The notes under the pieces: model-generated
The model's database searches: none
Seen by the model: only the letters and a program-made list of their open reading frames with translations
What the model was told of the DNA's origin: nothing
Source of the DNA: CALXXL01 sp034926605
Lineage (GTDB): Bacteria > Verrucomicrobiota > Lentisphaeria > Victivallales > Victivallaceae
Direction: 5' to 3'
DNA: 64,000 bases
Assembly: GCA_034926605.1 (NCBI GenBank)
Contig: JAYFQV010000007.1
Coordinates: forward strand, 1 to 64,000
Part shown: in pieces, positions 35,084 to 44,094 of the stretch
How the letters are laid out: every line of letters begins with the position of its first letter
Numbering within the stretch: position 1 is the stretch's first letter
Made by a program: the position numbers and the translations under genes

Positions 35084-36639
35084 GGCTTTACCTCTCTCGC
35101 GAAAGTGCCGCAAACCGTGGCGGCGGAGCTGAGGATTGCGGGCTTTTCCGCCAATCCCGGTTCAATGAACGCAGGGGCGGTCAGCTTGGCGGTGAACCCG
35201 TCCGGTCCGGCCTCCGCCCGCCGGTCGGCAGGAAACAATTCAGCCGTGCCGCCGTCCGGAATCGGCAAAGATTCGGACGGGGCGGAATATTCCTTGCCGT
35301 TGATCCGGCAGCTAAGCTCAATCACCGTCGCGCCGAGATGGTTGACCGCGGTCGGACGGCTGTCTGAATTGATGGTTATTTGGACTCCGGCTTCGGTCTT
35401 GAATACACGGCGGGCGGTCACCCTGGTCGGAGTATGGGACGCAAGCATCCCTTCGATACGCAGCCTGCCGCCGCCCCAGCGGTAGTTGGCGTCGGCAGCG
35501 GCGGTCACCAGTGTGTCGCTGGAGAATTCGAGGTCGGGATTTTGCGTCATCGGTGCGAAGAAAAGATATTCGGTCTCGGTGGCCGCGATGCCGGTATCGG
35601 CGTCGATCATGGTTTTGCTTTCGATTGCCACCCTGATACCTGAGCCTTCCCGGACCAGCGTTACCGCGAATATGGCGGCCGCCGCCAGCAGTGATACGGC
35701 CGGAACGGTGAAAAACAGCAGCAGCTTGTTTTTCCGGCGGAGAGCCATTGCCGAAACCGTCGCCGTGGCGGCGAACAAAACCAGTACGCCCAGTGTGATG
35801 GCGCCGGTGCCGGATTCGTCCAAGCCGATGGCGGCAGGCTCCGGACGGCCCGGTCTTGATCCGAACGCGGTTTCCGGCAGCGGCTCCGGCAGCCGGATAT
35901 TGCCGATGTACTCGCCGAACATGGCTTTGCGCGGGAAAGCCCGTTTGGCGCCGGTAAGTTCCAGCGTTCCGCCGAGCAGCATGTATTTTTCCAACGCCAG
36001 CCGCACGTCGGGTGTCGCGGCGGCAAACTCATAGTCCGGAATGGAAATCATGGTGAATCCGGTATAGGCGATCGGATCGGCGCTCCATTCCGACACCGGC
36101 GAATAAGCCTCGGTGACGGCATCAAAACCCTGCCGCAATTGAAGCCGTTCCCGCGCACGGGCGGCCGCCTGCCCGGGATTGGAGGGTGCCGGCACACGTC
36201 CGGGTTCCGGCTCGATTTCGAGCATTACCGTTTTATGGCGGCCGCCGCCGGAAGTCGGGAAGAGTTCCGGTGCGTCCGCGAGCTCCTTGGCGTCAACGGT
36301 CAGGCTTTTTACCTCCGCACGGTTCCAGCTGTTAGGAAATGGCACGTCCATTATCGTTTCGGAACCGGGGGCAAGCAGGACAGCGTTTTCGGAGGACGCC
36401 GTGAGCCCGGAACCGCCGAACATCCTGCCGGATACCAGCATGCCAACCTCGATCGGAACGTCCAGTGTGTTCCTGACGCGCGCGGATATCGCAGAATATC
36501 CGGAACTTCCGGCCACGGCCGGAAGCTGCAACGGGGTGATTGCCGCACCCTCGAACCGGATGGTTTCGGGTTCGGCCGCAGAGACGGCGCAGGCGGCCGC
36601 CAGCAATACCGAAAACAGGAACGGTTTGACCCGGTTCAT
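35080..36639 (-). CDS. Secreted/membrane-anchored accessory protein of the ABC exporter
   Basis: 519 residues. Signal peptide (MNRVKPFLFSVLLAAACAVSAA), a periplasmic part of about 255 residues, two membrane helices near 285-305 and 315-335, then another extracytoplasmic beta-rich part. Not recognised, but it is translationally coupled to the ATPase (ATGA), as are the ATPase and permease, so the three probably form one export or envelope-remodelling machine. The layout resembles gliding-type ABC systems that carry a partner with an auxiliary periplasmic domain; that likeness is inference. Confidence 0.7.
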   Translation of the reverse strand: MNRVKPFLFSVLLAAACAVSAAEPETIRFEGAAITPLQLPAVAGSSGYSAISARVRNTLDVPIEVGMLVSGRMFGGSGLTASSENAVLLAPGSETIMDVPFPNSWNRAEVKSLTVDAKELADAPELFPTSGGGRHKTVMLEIEPEPGRVPAPSNPGQAAARARERLQLRQGFDAVTEAYSPVSEWSADPIAYTGFTMISIPDYEFAAATPDVRLALEKYMLLGGTLELTGAKRAFPRKAMFGEYIGNIRLPEPLPETAFGSRPGRPEPAAIGLDESGTGAITLGVLVLFAATATVSAMALRRKNKLLLFFTVPAVSLLAAAAIFAVTLVREGSGIRVAIESKTMIDADTGIAATETEYLFFAPMTQNPDLEFSSDTLVTAAADANYRWGGGRLRIEGMLASHTPTRVTARRVFKTEAGVQITINSDSRPTAVNHLGATVIELSCRINGKEYSAPSESLPIPDGGTAELFPADRRAEAGPDGFTAKLTAPAFIEPGLAEKPAILSSAATVCGTFAREVKP

Positions 36640-36662
36640 CGGCGCCTCCGCGCAAAGCGGGG

Positions 36663-37145
36663 TTATTTATAGAATTCGGCTTGGAGAATCCGCTCGTAAC
36701 TGCCTATCGGCTGGGCGTTGGACGGATTGCTGCCGCCCAATATCGGAGAAAGGTCGGCAGTACCGTACCCGCCGGCGAAATCACGCTGAAGCGGAGTCCA
36801 GTTGTCGACCGCCGCGCCGTTTTCCGCCCATATCGTCATCGAGCTTTCGCGGGAAACCGGGCCGGCCGCCAGATTCGGCACCACCTGATGGTCGGTGATG
36901 ACCACATATCTTGCGCCTTCCTCGCGCGCTTTCTCAAGAAGTGCGTTTTCGACTTTCAGCCGCGACAGGTTGGCCGGGCCGGTGGCGGTAGCCTTGCCCA
37001 GAAGTTCGGCTCCGACCGGAGCCGCCGAGACCAGCTGGGACGATTCCACCGACGGCAGCGACTCGCCGGTGTAGTTCACATCAATCCCGTTGCAGCCGGC
37101 CAACAGCAGCGCAACCACCGAAAGAATTATCGCGGATTTCGTCAT
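36663..37145 (-). CDS. Lipoprotein of unknown function
   Basis: 160 residues. MTKSAIILSVVALLLAGC gives a lipobox LLAGC. The body has a segment GPANLSRLKVENALLEKAREEGARYVVITDHQ that looks like the small RcsF/DUF4156 or YbjQ type fold seen in envelope lipoproteins; this is a weak impression. It lies 23 bases upstream of the ABC accessory gene and may be the first gene of that operon. Start chosen at the signal peptide. Confidence 0.7.
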   Translation of the reverse strand: MTKSAIILSVVALLLAGCNGIDVNYTGESLPSVESSQLVSAAPVGAELLGKATATGPANLSRLKVENALLEKAREEGARYVVITDHQVVPNLAAGPVSRESSMTIWAENGAAVDNWTPLQRDFAGGYGTADLSPILGGSNPSNAQPIGSYERILQAEFYK

Positions 37146-37205
37146 AAGGCACCTCTGAATGTTTTTAAATAATCTAAGGCCGCCCGTCCGGTTTGTCAAG
37201 CCGCC

Positions 37206-40046
37206 TCACAGCAGTTTTCCCAAATATTGGCCGGTGTAGGACTTTTTGACGCGCGCCACCTCTTCCGGTGTGCCGTGCGCAACCACCCGGCCGCCGCCGT
37301 CGCCGCCTTCCGGCCCGATGTCGATCAGGTGGTCGGCGCATTTGATGACGTCGAGATTGTGTTCGATCACCAATACGGTATTGCCGAGGTCACGTAGTTT
37401 GAACAGCACTTTGAGCAGCTGCTCGATGTCCGCCGGGTGGAGTCCGGTGGTCGGTTCATCCAACACATATATGGTGTGGCCGCGCGGCACCCTGGCCAGC
37501 TCGGCGGCAAGTTTCACCCGTTGCGCTTCGCCGCCGGACAGGGTGGTGGCGCTCTGGCCGAGCTGGACATATCCGAGCCCGACCTCGTCAAGCATTTTCA
37601 GCTTGCGCACCAGCGGGTTGTGGTGCGGGAAGAAATCGATCGCCTCGCCGATGGTCAGGTTGAGCACGTCGGAAATATTCAGGCCCTTGTATTTGACCTC
37701 CAATGTGTCGGCGTTGAATCTGCGGCCGTTACAGGCGGAGCATTCGACGTAGACGTCGGAAAGGAACTGCATCTCGATCTTCTTTATGCCGTCGCCCTTG
37801 CACTCCTCGCAGCGTCCGCCTTTGACATTGAAGCTGAAACGACCTGGTTTGTACCCGCGAACCTTGGACTCCGGCAGCGAGGCGAAAATATTGCGGATTA
37901 TACCGAACGCGTCGGTATAGGTGGCGGGATTGGAGCGCGGCGTGCGGCCGATCGGGGTCTGGTCGATCACTATTGCTTTGTCCACATGCTCAAGTCCGTC
38001 CACCCCGGCGCATTTTCCCGGAGGATTGTCGGCGATGCCTAACCGGCGGTTCATGGCTCTGACCAGAATCTCGTTGACCAGCGAAGATTTTCCGCTGCCG
38101 GAAACGCCGGTGACGCAGATGAAGCAGCCCAGAGGGAACTCAACGTCGATTTTTTTGAGATTGTTCTGCTCGGCCTTTCGAACCACCACTTTCAGGCCAT
38201 TGCCCTTGCCGCGTTCGGCCGGAACCGGAATGGTGCGGCGGCCGGATAGAAAGTTGCCGGTGGCCGAGGTGGTGCAGGCGGCCACTTGTTCCGGCGTGCC
38301 GGCGGCAACCACTTCGCCGCCGTGGGACCCGGCGCCGGGGCCGAGGTCGATCAGATAATCGGAACTGCGCATGGTGTCGAGGTCGTGCTCGACCACCACC
38401 ACGGTATTGCCGAGATCGCGCAGCGATTTAAGGGTGGCAAGCAGCCGGTCGTTATCGCGCTGATGCAGGCCGATGCTGGGTTCGTCGAGGATGTACAGCA
38501 CTCCGGCCAGCGCGCTGCCGAGCTGGGTGGCCAGCCGGATGCGTTGCGCCTCGCCGCCGGAAAGCGTGGCGGAGGCGCGGTCCAGCGCCAGATAATTGAG
38601 CCCGACGTTGGCGAGGAAGCCGAGCCGGGAGCGAATCTCAACCAGTACGTCGCGGGCGATGACCTGCTGTTCGGCGTCCAGTTCTAGTCTGTTTGCAAAA
38701 TCGAGTGCCTTGTCCACCGGCAGATGGTTAAATTCGGCAAGGTTCAGGCCGCCGACCGTTACCGCCAGTGCCGCTTTGTTGAGCCGTGCTCCGTGACAGG
38801 CGGGGCACGGGCGGGGGCTGAGCATCGCGGCGAGCCGCTCGCGCACCGAGTCGATCTCGGTTTCCTGATAGCGTTTTTCCAGCAGCGCCAGCACGCCTTC
38901 GAACGGTTTGCTCCAGTGGTGTTTGCGGCGGTGTATGTAATAATCGAACTCTAAAGGTTTGCCGTCGGAGCCATAGAGCAGCAGTTTGCGCAGCTTTTCC
39001 GGCAGGTCGCGCCAGGGGGTGGTGAGCATTTCCGGTGCTTTCCACTGCTCGGCCAGCTTGCGCAGCAGCATGTTGTAGTACATTATCAGGTGCATGGGGC
39101 CGCGGCGCAGCCCGGGGAACGCACCGCGGCGGATGCTGAGCGAGTCGTCCGGCACCACCTTTTCCGGGTCCATTTCAAGTTTTACCCCGAGACCGTGGCA
39201 TTCCGGACAGGCCCCGTAGGGGGTGTTGAACGAAAAATTGCGCGGCAGCATTTTGCCGAAGCTGAGATTGCACTTGACGCAGGCAAGATGTTCGCTGTAC
39301 TGTTTTTCATCGAACGAACCTTCGGTGTTTTCAGTCAGCAGGGTCAGTACCCCGGCGCCGTGTTTCAGCGCCAGTTCCACCGAATCCGACAGACGCGCCG
39401 GATCGAGTTCTCCGGTCATCAGCCGGTCGACCACCGCCTCGATGGTATGCCGCTGGTTCTTTTCAAGTTTGGGCGGTTCCTCATCGAGATCGCATATTCT
39501 GCCGTCGATGCGGGCGCGAACAAAGCCCTCGGTACGCAGTTTGTCCACGGTATCGCGGTGTTCGCCCTTGGCCCCCATTGCCACCGGAGCGAGGATCATC
39601 AGCCTCAGACCGGCCGGCAGCGCTTGTATCTGTGCGCATATCTTCTGCGCAGACTGTGGCGCGAGAACCGCGCCGCACTCCGGACAGTGCGCGGTGCCGG
39701 TGTAGGCGTAAAGCAGTCGCAGATAGTCGTATATCTCGGTGACGGTGGCCACGGTGGAGCGAGGCGTGCCGCCGGAGGATCGCTGCTCGATGGCGATTGC
39801 CGGAGACAGCCCTTCGATGTGGCGGACTTTCGGCTTTTGCATCCGGTCCAGGAACAAACGGGCGTAGGCGGACAGACTTTCCACATAGCGGCGCTGCCCC
39901 TCGGCGTAAAGTGTGTCAAAGGCCAGCGACGACTTGCCGGAACCGCTGAGTCCGGTTACCACCACCAGCTTGTTGCGGGGGATGGTGACGTCGATGTCCT
40001 TCAGATTGTGCTGGGACGCGCCCTTGATGACGATATTTTCATTCAT
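37206..40046 (-). CDS. uvrA: Excinuclease ABC subunit A
   Basis: 946 residues, full length. It recognises bulky DNA damage and loads UvrB. The first Walker A is GLSGSGKSSLAFDTLYAEGQ-like near 33, the DNA-binding zinc cysteines include CPEC and CVKC...CPEC, and a second ABC module begins at GVSGSGKSSLVNEIL near 650, with the CEECKGDG/CSACNG zinc site after it. Two ABC signatures (ATLSGGEAQR and TTLSGGEAQR) are present. uvrB is not in the window. Confidence 0.98.
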   Translation of the reverse strand: MNENIVIKGASQHNLKDIDVTIPRNKLVVVTGLSGSGKSSLAFDTLYAEGQRRYVESLSAYARLFLDRMQKPKVRHIEGLSPAIAIEQRSSGGTPRSTVATVTEIYDYLRLLYAYTGTAHCPECGAVLAPQSAQKICAQIQALPAGLRLMILAPVAMGAKGEHRDTVDKLRTEGFVRARIDGRICDLDEEPPKLEKNQRHTIEAVVDRLMTGELDPARLSDSVELALKHGAGVLTLLTENTEGSFDEKQYSEHLACVKCNLSFGKMLPRNFSFNTPYGACPECHGLGVKLEMDPEKVVPDDSLSIRRGAFPGLRRGPMHLIMYYNMLLRKLAEQWKAPEMLTTPWRDLPEKLRKLLLYGSDGKPLEFDYYIHRRKHHWSKPFEGVLALLEKRYQETEIDSVRERLAAMLSPRPCPACHGARLNKAALAVTVGGLNLAEFNHLPVDKALDFANRLELDAEQQVIARDVLVEIRSRLGFLANVGLNYLALDRASATLSGGEAQRIRLATQLGSALAGVLYILDEPSIGLHQRDNDRLLATLKSLRDLGNTVVVVEHDLDTMRSSDYLIDLGPGAGSHGGEVVAAGTPEQVAACTTSATGNFLSGRRTIPVPAERGKGNGLKVVVRKAEQNNLKKIDVEFPLGCFICVTGVSGSGKSSLVNEILVRAMNRRLGIADNPPGKCAGVDGLEHVDKAIVIDQTPIGRTPRSNPATYTDAFGIIRNIFASLPESKVRGYKPGRFSFNVKGGRCEECKGDGIKKIEMQFLSDVYVECSACNGRRFNADTLEVKYKGLNISDVLNLTIGEAIDFFPHHNPLVRKLKMLDEVGLGYVQLGQSATTLSGGEAQRVKLAAELARVPRGHTIYVLDEPTTGLHPADIEQLLKVLFKLRDLGNTVLVIEHNLDVIKCADHLIDIGPEGGDGGGRVVAHGTPEEVARVKKSYTGQYLGKLL

Positions 40047-40111
40047 GGTAATTATTAATATACCATATTCCGGGCCGCTTGCAAGTAAATATTAGAAAAA
40101 AAATTCGCTGG

Positions 40112-40423
40112 TCAGGCCAAGGTCAGCACGGTCTCAACCGTTTCGTTTCCGCAGGAGGTGCGTAGAACCAGACGGAAAAAATAGTCGCGTCCCGGCAACG
40201 GACGGTATACCCGGACCGGCGGCAGTCTCAACTCGTCGTTGTCGTTCGAAAACAGCAGCTTGGCGCTGGGCAGCAGTTCAATGCCGTCCACTTCCAGCGA
40301 CGCCACCGCCAGCATTCCGGCCGGATCGGCCATACGCACCTGTCCCACAATTTCCGCGCCGCCGCCGGATTCCGACGTGCGCGTAATGCTATATTCCACA
40401 CTGAATCGCTGTTTTTTATCCAT
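40112..40423 (-). CDS. Hypothetical small beta-rich protein
   Basis: 103 residues, no signal peptide or helix. It opens MDKKQRFSVEYSITRTSES and alternates hydrophobic and polar residues as in a beta-sandwich. No family recognised. It lies just upstream of uvrA on the same strand, with 65 bases between. Confidence 0.55.
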   Translation of the reverse strand: MDKKQRFSVEYSITRTSESGGGAEIVGQVRMADPAGMLAVASLEVDGIELLPSAKLLFSNDNDELRLPPVRVYRPLPGRDYFFRLVLRTSCGNETVETVLTLA

Positions 40424-40577
40424 AATACAACAAATATACCAGCGTCTGCCCTGCTTGTCAAGAGAAAAAAACGTTTTTTTGCAGCATGGTACTTGAAAGT
40501 TTGATAAATCGGTATAAGTTATTTAGCTCGTACACTCGATAATTTTTTGGTTAATTACAACATAGGATGACGGAAAA

Positions 40578-40715
40578 ATGAAAAGAACCTTCCAACCATC
40601 GAACCGCCGCCGCAAACGCCGGATTGGGTTCATGGCCCGTATGGCCGACAAAAATGGACGACTGATCCTCAAGCGCCGCCGCCAGAAGGGGCGCAAGTGC
40701 TTGATTACGGCATAG
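40578..40715 (+). CDS. rpmH: 50S ribosomal protein L34
   Basis: 45 residues starting MKRTFQPSNRRRKRRIGFM, the typical L34 sequence; arginine and lysine make up much of the rest and the end is GRKCLITA. It binds 23S rRNA. Next genes are rnpA, yidD, yidC and khpB in the conserved bacterial order. dnaA, often upstream of rpmH, is not found here. Confidence 0.95.
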   Translation: MKRTFQPSNRRRKRRIGFMARMADKNGRLILKRRRQKGRKCLITA

Positions 40716-40731
40716 TAGTGTAGAGGCAGCT

Positions 40732-40770
40732 CCCCTGAGGGTATCATCACCTGTCAGGGGCGTCGCTTTT
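40732..40770 (+). terminator. Hairpin between rpmH and rnpA, possible attenuator
   Basis: CCCCTGA / TCAGGGG stem (40732-40738 with 40754-40760) followed by CGTCGCTTTTATT. The U-run is interrupted. Partial termination here would give more L34 than RnpA mRNA. Confidence 0.35.
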
Positions 40771-40789
40771 ATTGGAGAAATGCAGACCA

Positions 40790-41140
40790 ATGCAGCCCCG
40801 GCCACACCTCAAGCTTAAAAGCGAATTCGATTATCTGCGTTCGGCGGGGCGTAAGAGAGTGACGGGAACCTTCGTGTTCGTGGCGGCGCCGAGCCCTGAC
40901 GGGAGCTTGCGCTGCGGGGTTATTTGTTCAAAGAAGTTCAGTTTGCTGGCGGTCAGGCGCAACCGCGCACGGAGGTTGCTTTACGAGAGCTTCCGGTTGC
41001 TGGAGAAAAACATCTCCCCGGTGTGGCTGCTGCTGATTCCGCGTTCGCCGATCATGGAGCGCAAATGTCAGGACGTTGCTGCGGAACTGGAAAAGACCTT
41101 GAAGATTGCCGGTTTGTGGAGGGAAGAGCCAAATGGCTGA
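40790..41140 (+). CDS. rnpA: Ribonuclease P protein component
   Basis: 116 residues. It helps RNase P RNA cut the 5' leader of tRNAs. The start RPHLKLKSEFDYLRSAGRK matches the usual RnpA opening and the RNR motif is the VRRNRARRLLYESFR block. GGAGA is ten bases before the ATG at 40790; an in-frame TTG at 40772 is less likely. It overlaps the yidD open frame at its end. Confidence 0.9.
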   Translation: MQPRPHLKLKSEFDYLRSAGRKRVTGTFVFVAAPSPDGSLRCGVICSKKFSLLAVRRNRARRLLYESFRLLEKNISPVWLLLIPRSPIMERKCQDVAAELEKTLKIAGLWREEPNG

Positions 41141-41145
41141 ATCCC

Positions 41146-41388
41146 GTGAACTGGCTTATCGCCTTGGTGCTGCTTTACCGCCGGGCGGTCTCCCCATGGC
41201 TGCCGCCGTGCTGCCGCTTCACTCCGACCTGCTCGCAGTACGCGATGGAAGCGTTGAGAACCCGCGGACTGTGGGTCGGTTTTTGGCTGACCGCCTGGCG
41301 GCTCATGCGCTGCCAGCCCTTCGGCAAACCGGGCTACGATCCGGTGCCGCCCGTCAAAAACAAGGAAAAAACTGGTGAAATTCAATAA
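41146..41388 (+). CDS. yidD: Membrane protein insertion efficiency factor YidD
   Basis: 80 residues from GTG at 41146. The core LYRRAVSPWLPPCCRFTPTCS and the later GLWVGFWLTAWRLMRCQPFG match the YidD signature with its conserved cysteines. It sits at the inner membrane and assists YidC. No ATG is in frame; CTG at 41137 or an earlier GTG at 41116 inside rnpA are other possible starts. The end overlaps yidC by 14 bases. Confidence 0.88.
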   Translation: MNWLIALVLLYRRAVSPWLPPCCRFTPTCSQYAMEALRTRGLWVGFWLTAWRLMRCQPFGKPGYDPVPPVKNKEKTGEIQ

Positions 41389-43153
41389 AGACATTATCGT
41401 CGGCATCGTCATCAGCGCAGCGATCCTTTTGGGATGGCAGCTGATAAGCAACCTATTAGGCTGGAACAAATCGGCCCCCGCTCCGCTTCCCTCCGCTCCC
41501 TCCGCTCAGACCGCTCCCGCGGTTCCGGTTCAACCGACATCTTCCCAGCCCGCCGCGCAGCAGGCCGCTCAGCCGATTTCCGCCGAGGCCAAGCCCGCCG
41601 CAGTGCTTCCCTCCGCGCAGCCGCCGACCGTTTGCGGTGCGGTTCCGGTAACGGCCGGAGCCGGTCCCGAGATGAAACCCGAGGAACTCGAGCTTGCCGG
41701 AACCGAAAAAGTGGTGTTCAGCCGTCCCGCTCTTGCGATGGTGGACAGTATTACACTGCTCGCATTCGATAATGCCGCAAAAGACGGCAAGGTGGTGCTC
41801 GACAATAATTTCGGGGGTACCTTGGTTCCTCCGCTTCACTGCGGCGCGCTGTCTGTCAACGGCCGCACGGCATGGACGGTCGCCAGCGTGATAGACCACA
41901 TCAGCTTGCCCGGCAACGGTTATCGGGTGGTGCGCAAAATGATCGACGCCACCGGAAAAGATTTCAAGCTTACCCAGACCTGGCAGCTGAAGCCGGATTA
42001 TGTAATCGATTACAGTGTTGAATTCTCCGGCTCGGCGGAAGGCTCGGCGGCGTTGCCGCTGGGCGACGTCTATGTTTCCGCCGGCGACCTGCAGAATTTG
42101 AACGCGCTTACTCAGGACATCGAGCAGGGGTCGGAATTCAGGATCAACTGTGCCACCGAAAACGGCGCGTTTTCAATGGTCTCCGTTGACGACGATGATT
42201 TCGCAAAACTTCCGGCCGGACAGCTGAGCTGGATCGGCATATCCAACAAATACTTTGCGGTGGCTCTCAAGAGTGACCGCCCGTTCCGGCCTTTCGTCGT
42301 GCGCACCGAGTATGAGAAGAAACACTACCTTGCCTCCGTCGGCGCGGTGCTGGATAACGTGACCATTCCAGCCGGCGGCAGTCTGGTATGGCATTTCAGT
42401 TATTTCGCCGGGCCCAAAACAGAATCTTATCTCAGCGGTTTCGATTCTTCCGCCGCCAACATGTTGCACCTTTCCTGGGGGCCGCTGAATTATCTCGCCC
42501 GGTTCATGCTCTGGGTGCTCGTATGGCTGCACAGCATATGCGGAAGCTACGGATGGAGCATCATCATTCTTACCATCATCGTGCGCGTCCTGCTGTTCCC
42601 GGTCACCCGCAAGGCCAACCTCTCCATGAAGAAGATGGCGGCGGTACAGCCCAAAATCAAGGAGATCCGCGAGCAGTACAAGGACCGTCCTGAAATAATG
42701 AATCAGAAGACCATGGAACTTTACCGCAGCGAGAAGATCAATCCGCTCGGCGGATGTCTGCCCCTGCTGCTGCAGTTCCCGGTGTTCATCGCGTTGTATC
42801 AGTCGTTGAGCGGTGCCGTGCAGTTGCGTCAGGTGCCGTTCTGGTGGTCGCCCGACCTGGCGGGCCCTGACACGGTGGGCCACCTGTTCGGGCTGGCGAT
42901 CAATCCTCTGGTGATCGCGATGACTTTGCTGATGGTGTTGCAGCAGCATATGACGCCCAGCGCCATGGACCCGATGCAGAAAAAGATGATGTATCTGATG
43001 CCGGTGGTGATGTTGTTCTTTTTCTATAGTTTGCCCTCCGGCCTCACCCTCTACTGGACGGTGAGCCAGATTTGCAGTATCCTGCAGATGTATTTGCAGC
43101 GTAAATGGGATCACAAGGACGAGGCTCCGAAACCTGCCGGAGCCAAAAGCTAA
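41375..43153 (+). CDS. yidC: Membrane protein insertase YidC
   Basis: 592 residues, the long Gram-negative form. N-terminal helix (7-28), a proline/alanine-rich linker (about 33-80), a periplasmic beta-sandwich domain (about 85-350) and the five-helix insertase core from LARFMLWVLVWLHSICGSYGW on. FPVTRKANLSMKKMA and GGCLPLLLQFPVFIALYQ are core signatures. Start is GTG at 41375 inside the end of yidD. It inserts membrane proteins with or without SecYEG. Confidence 0.96.
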   Translation: MKFNKDIIVGIVISAAILLGWQLISNLLGWNKSAPAPLPSAPSAQTAPAVPVQPTSSQPAAQQAAQPISAEAKPAAVLPSAQPPTVCGAVPVTAGAGPEMKPEELELAGTEKVVFSRPALAMVDSITLLAFDNAAKDGKVVLDNNFGGTLVPPLHCGALSVNGRTAWTVASVIDHISLPGNGYRVVRKMIDATGKDFKLTQTWQLKPDYVIDYSVEFSGSAEGSAALPLGDVYVSAGDLQNLNALTQDIEQGSEFRINCATENGAFSMVSVDDDDFAKLPAGQLSWIGISNKYFAVALKSDRPFRPFVVRTEYEKKHYLASVGAVLDNVTIPAGGSLVWHFSYFAGPKTESYLSGFDSSAANMLHLSWGPLNYLARFMLWVLVWLHSICGSYGWSIIILTIIVRVLLFPVTRKANLSMKKMAAVQPKIKEIREQYKDRPEIMNQKTMELYRSEKINPLGGCLPLLLQFPVFIALYQSLSGAVQLRQVPFWWSPDLAGPDTVGHLFGLAINPLVIAMTLLMVLQQHMTPSAMDPMQKKMMYLMPVVMLFFFYSLPSGLTLYWTVSQICSILQMYLQRKWDHKDEAPKPAGAKS

Positions 43154-43198
43154 TCAAGCCGTACAGCAGAACACGGCGCTCATCAAGGAGTTATGATA

Positions 43199-43870
43199 AT
43201 GTCAGAAGCAACCGAAACCAAGATGGAAGAACAGAAGGCGAAAGCGCTTCGGGTTCTTGGCACCATGCTCGACTACCTCGGCCTCGAGGCCGAGTGGACC
43301 ACCGAAGTAAAAGGCAACCGCCTGATCGTCAAGTTGACCAGCAATGACGCCGGACGTATCATCGGCCGTCGCGGCGCGACACTGGAGAGTCTCCAGATTC
43401 TCTTGAACCGCATCATGTTCCGTGGCGAGGAGGATACTCCGATGATATGCCTGGACATCGACGGCTATTCCCACGGTAACGTCACTGCCGCCGATCGCGG
43501 CGGCGAGCGCAAAGAGCGCGGCGAGCGCGGTGAACGCGGCAATGACCGCCGCGGAGGGCGCCGCGAGCGCGGCGACCGGCATGACCGTCGCGGCGGTGAA
43601 CGCGGCGAGCGCAATGAGCGCAGTGAGCGCGGCGACCGGCCGGGGCGTGGCGAGGACGCGGTACCGGAAGAGCAGCTTAGGATGCTGGCCTTGGATAAGG
43701 CGAAGGAAGTCAAGCGTTGGGGCGAATCGGTGGAACTGGCTCCGATGAACGCGCATGACCGCCGGATAATTCATATCACCTTGCAGGACGATGCCGAAAT
43801 CGAAACCACCAGCGATGGCGACGGCGCGATGAAGAAGGTCGTCATTTCACTGAAAAAGGCCGAGAATTGA
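43199..43870 (+). CDS. khpB: KH/R3H RNA-binding protein KhpB (Jag) with RGE-rich linker
   Basis: 223 residues. A KH domain (about 15-95) with the GRIIGRRG loop at 52-59, then a 54-residue arginine/glycine/glutamate-rich linker (100-153) made of GER, RGD and RRGG units, then an R3H-type end (about 158-220). Jag-type proteins bind RNA and influence cell division and envelope growth. The ATG at 43199 has AAGGAG eight bases upstream; another ATG two codons earlier is too close. It completes the rpmH-to-jag block. Confidence 0.9.
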   Translation: MSEATETKMEEQKAKALRVLGTMLDYLGLEAEWTTEVKGNRLIVKLTSNDAGRIIGRRGATLESLQILLNRIMFRGEEDTPMICLDIDGYSHGNVTAADRGGERKERGERGERGNDRRGGRRERGDRHDRRGGERGERNERSERGDRPGRGEDAVPEEQLRMLALDKAKEVKRWGESVELAPMNAHDRRIIHITLQDDAEIETTSDGDGAMKKVVISLKKAEN

Positions 43871-43871
43871 T

Positions 43872-43899
43872 TTGACTTTTTCCGGTTGTGATATAAATT
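43872..43899 (+). promoter_or_regulatory. Probable promoter of the tRNA-Pro gene
   Basis: TTGACT (43872-43877) and TAAATT (43894-43899) are 16 bases apart, 33 bases before the tRNA. Confidence 0.5.
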
Positions 43900-43905
43900 A
43901 ATAGG

Positions 43906-43930
43906 GTGCCTCAACAAAGGGGCGCTTTTT
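43906..43930 (+). terminator. Terminator of the rpmH-khpB operon
   Basis: GTGCCTC / GGGGCGC, seven pairs with two G-T pairs, loop AACAAA, then five T residues. It lies between the tRNA promoter and the tRNA itself, so it could also reduce tRNA transcription. Confidence 0.6.
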
Positions 43931-43932
43931 GT

Positions 43933-44010
43933 CGGAGTGTGGCTCAGCCTGGCTAGAGCGCTGCGTTCGGGACGCAGAAGTCGGAGGTTCAAATCCTCTC
44001 ACTCCGACCA
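43933..44010 (+). tRNA. tRNA-Pro (anticodon CGG)
   Basis: 78 bases with encoded CCA. The acceptor arms CGGAGTG / CACTCCG pair fully, followed by discriminator A and CCA. The anticodon stem CTGCG/CGCAG encloses TTCGGGA, so the anticodon is CGG and reads CCG codons. The T-arm has GGTTCAAAT with GGAGG/CCTCT stem. Confidence 0.95.
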
Positions 44011-44022
44011 TTTTTGTGCTTG

Positions 44023-44063
44023 AAACGCGGAAAACGGTTCTTACTGTTTCTCCGTGTTTTTTT
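44023..44063 (+). terminator. Intrinsic terminator after tRNA-Pro
   Basis: ACGCGGA / TCCGTGT outer stem (one G-T pair) with an inner GAAA/TTTC pairing, followed by seven T residues. Confidence 0.7.
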
Positions 44064-44094
44064 ATGTTTTCAAACAGAGATTACGGCAAAATAT

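Noticed and set aside
40424..40577. Replication origin near rpmH
   Set aside because: rpmH-rnpA-yidD-yidC-jag often lies near oriC, but no dnaA, parAB or cluster of DnaA boxes (TTATNCACA) is visible here.
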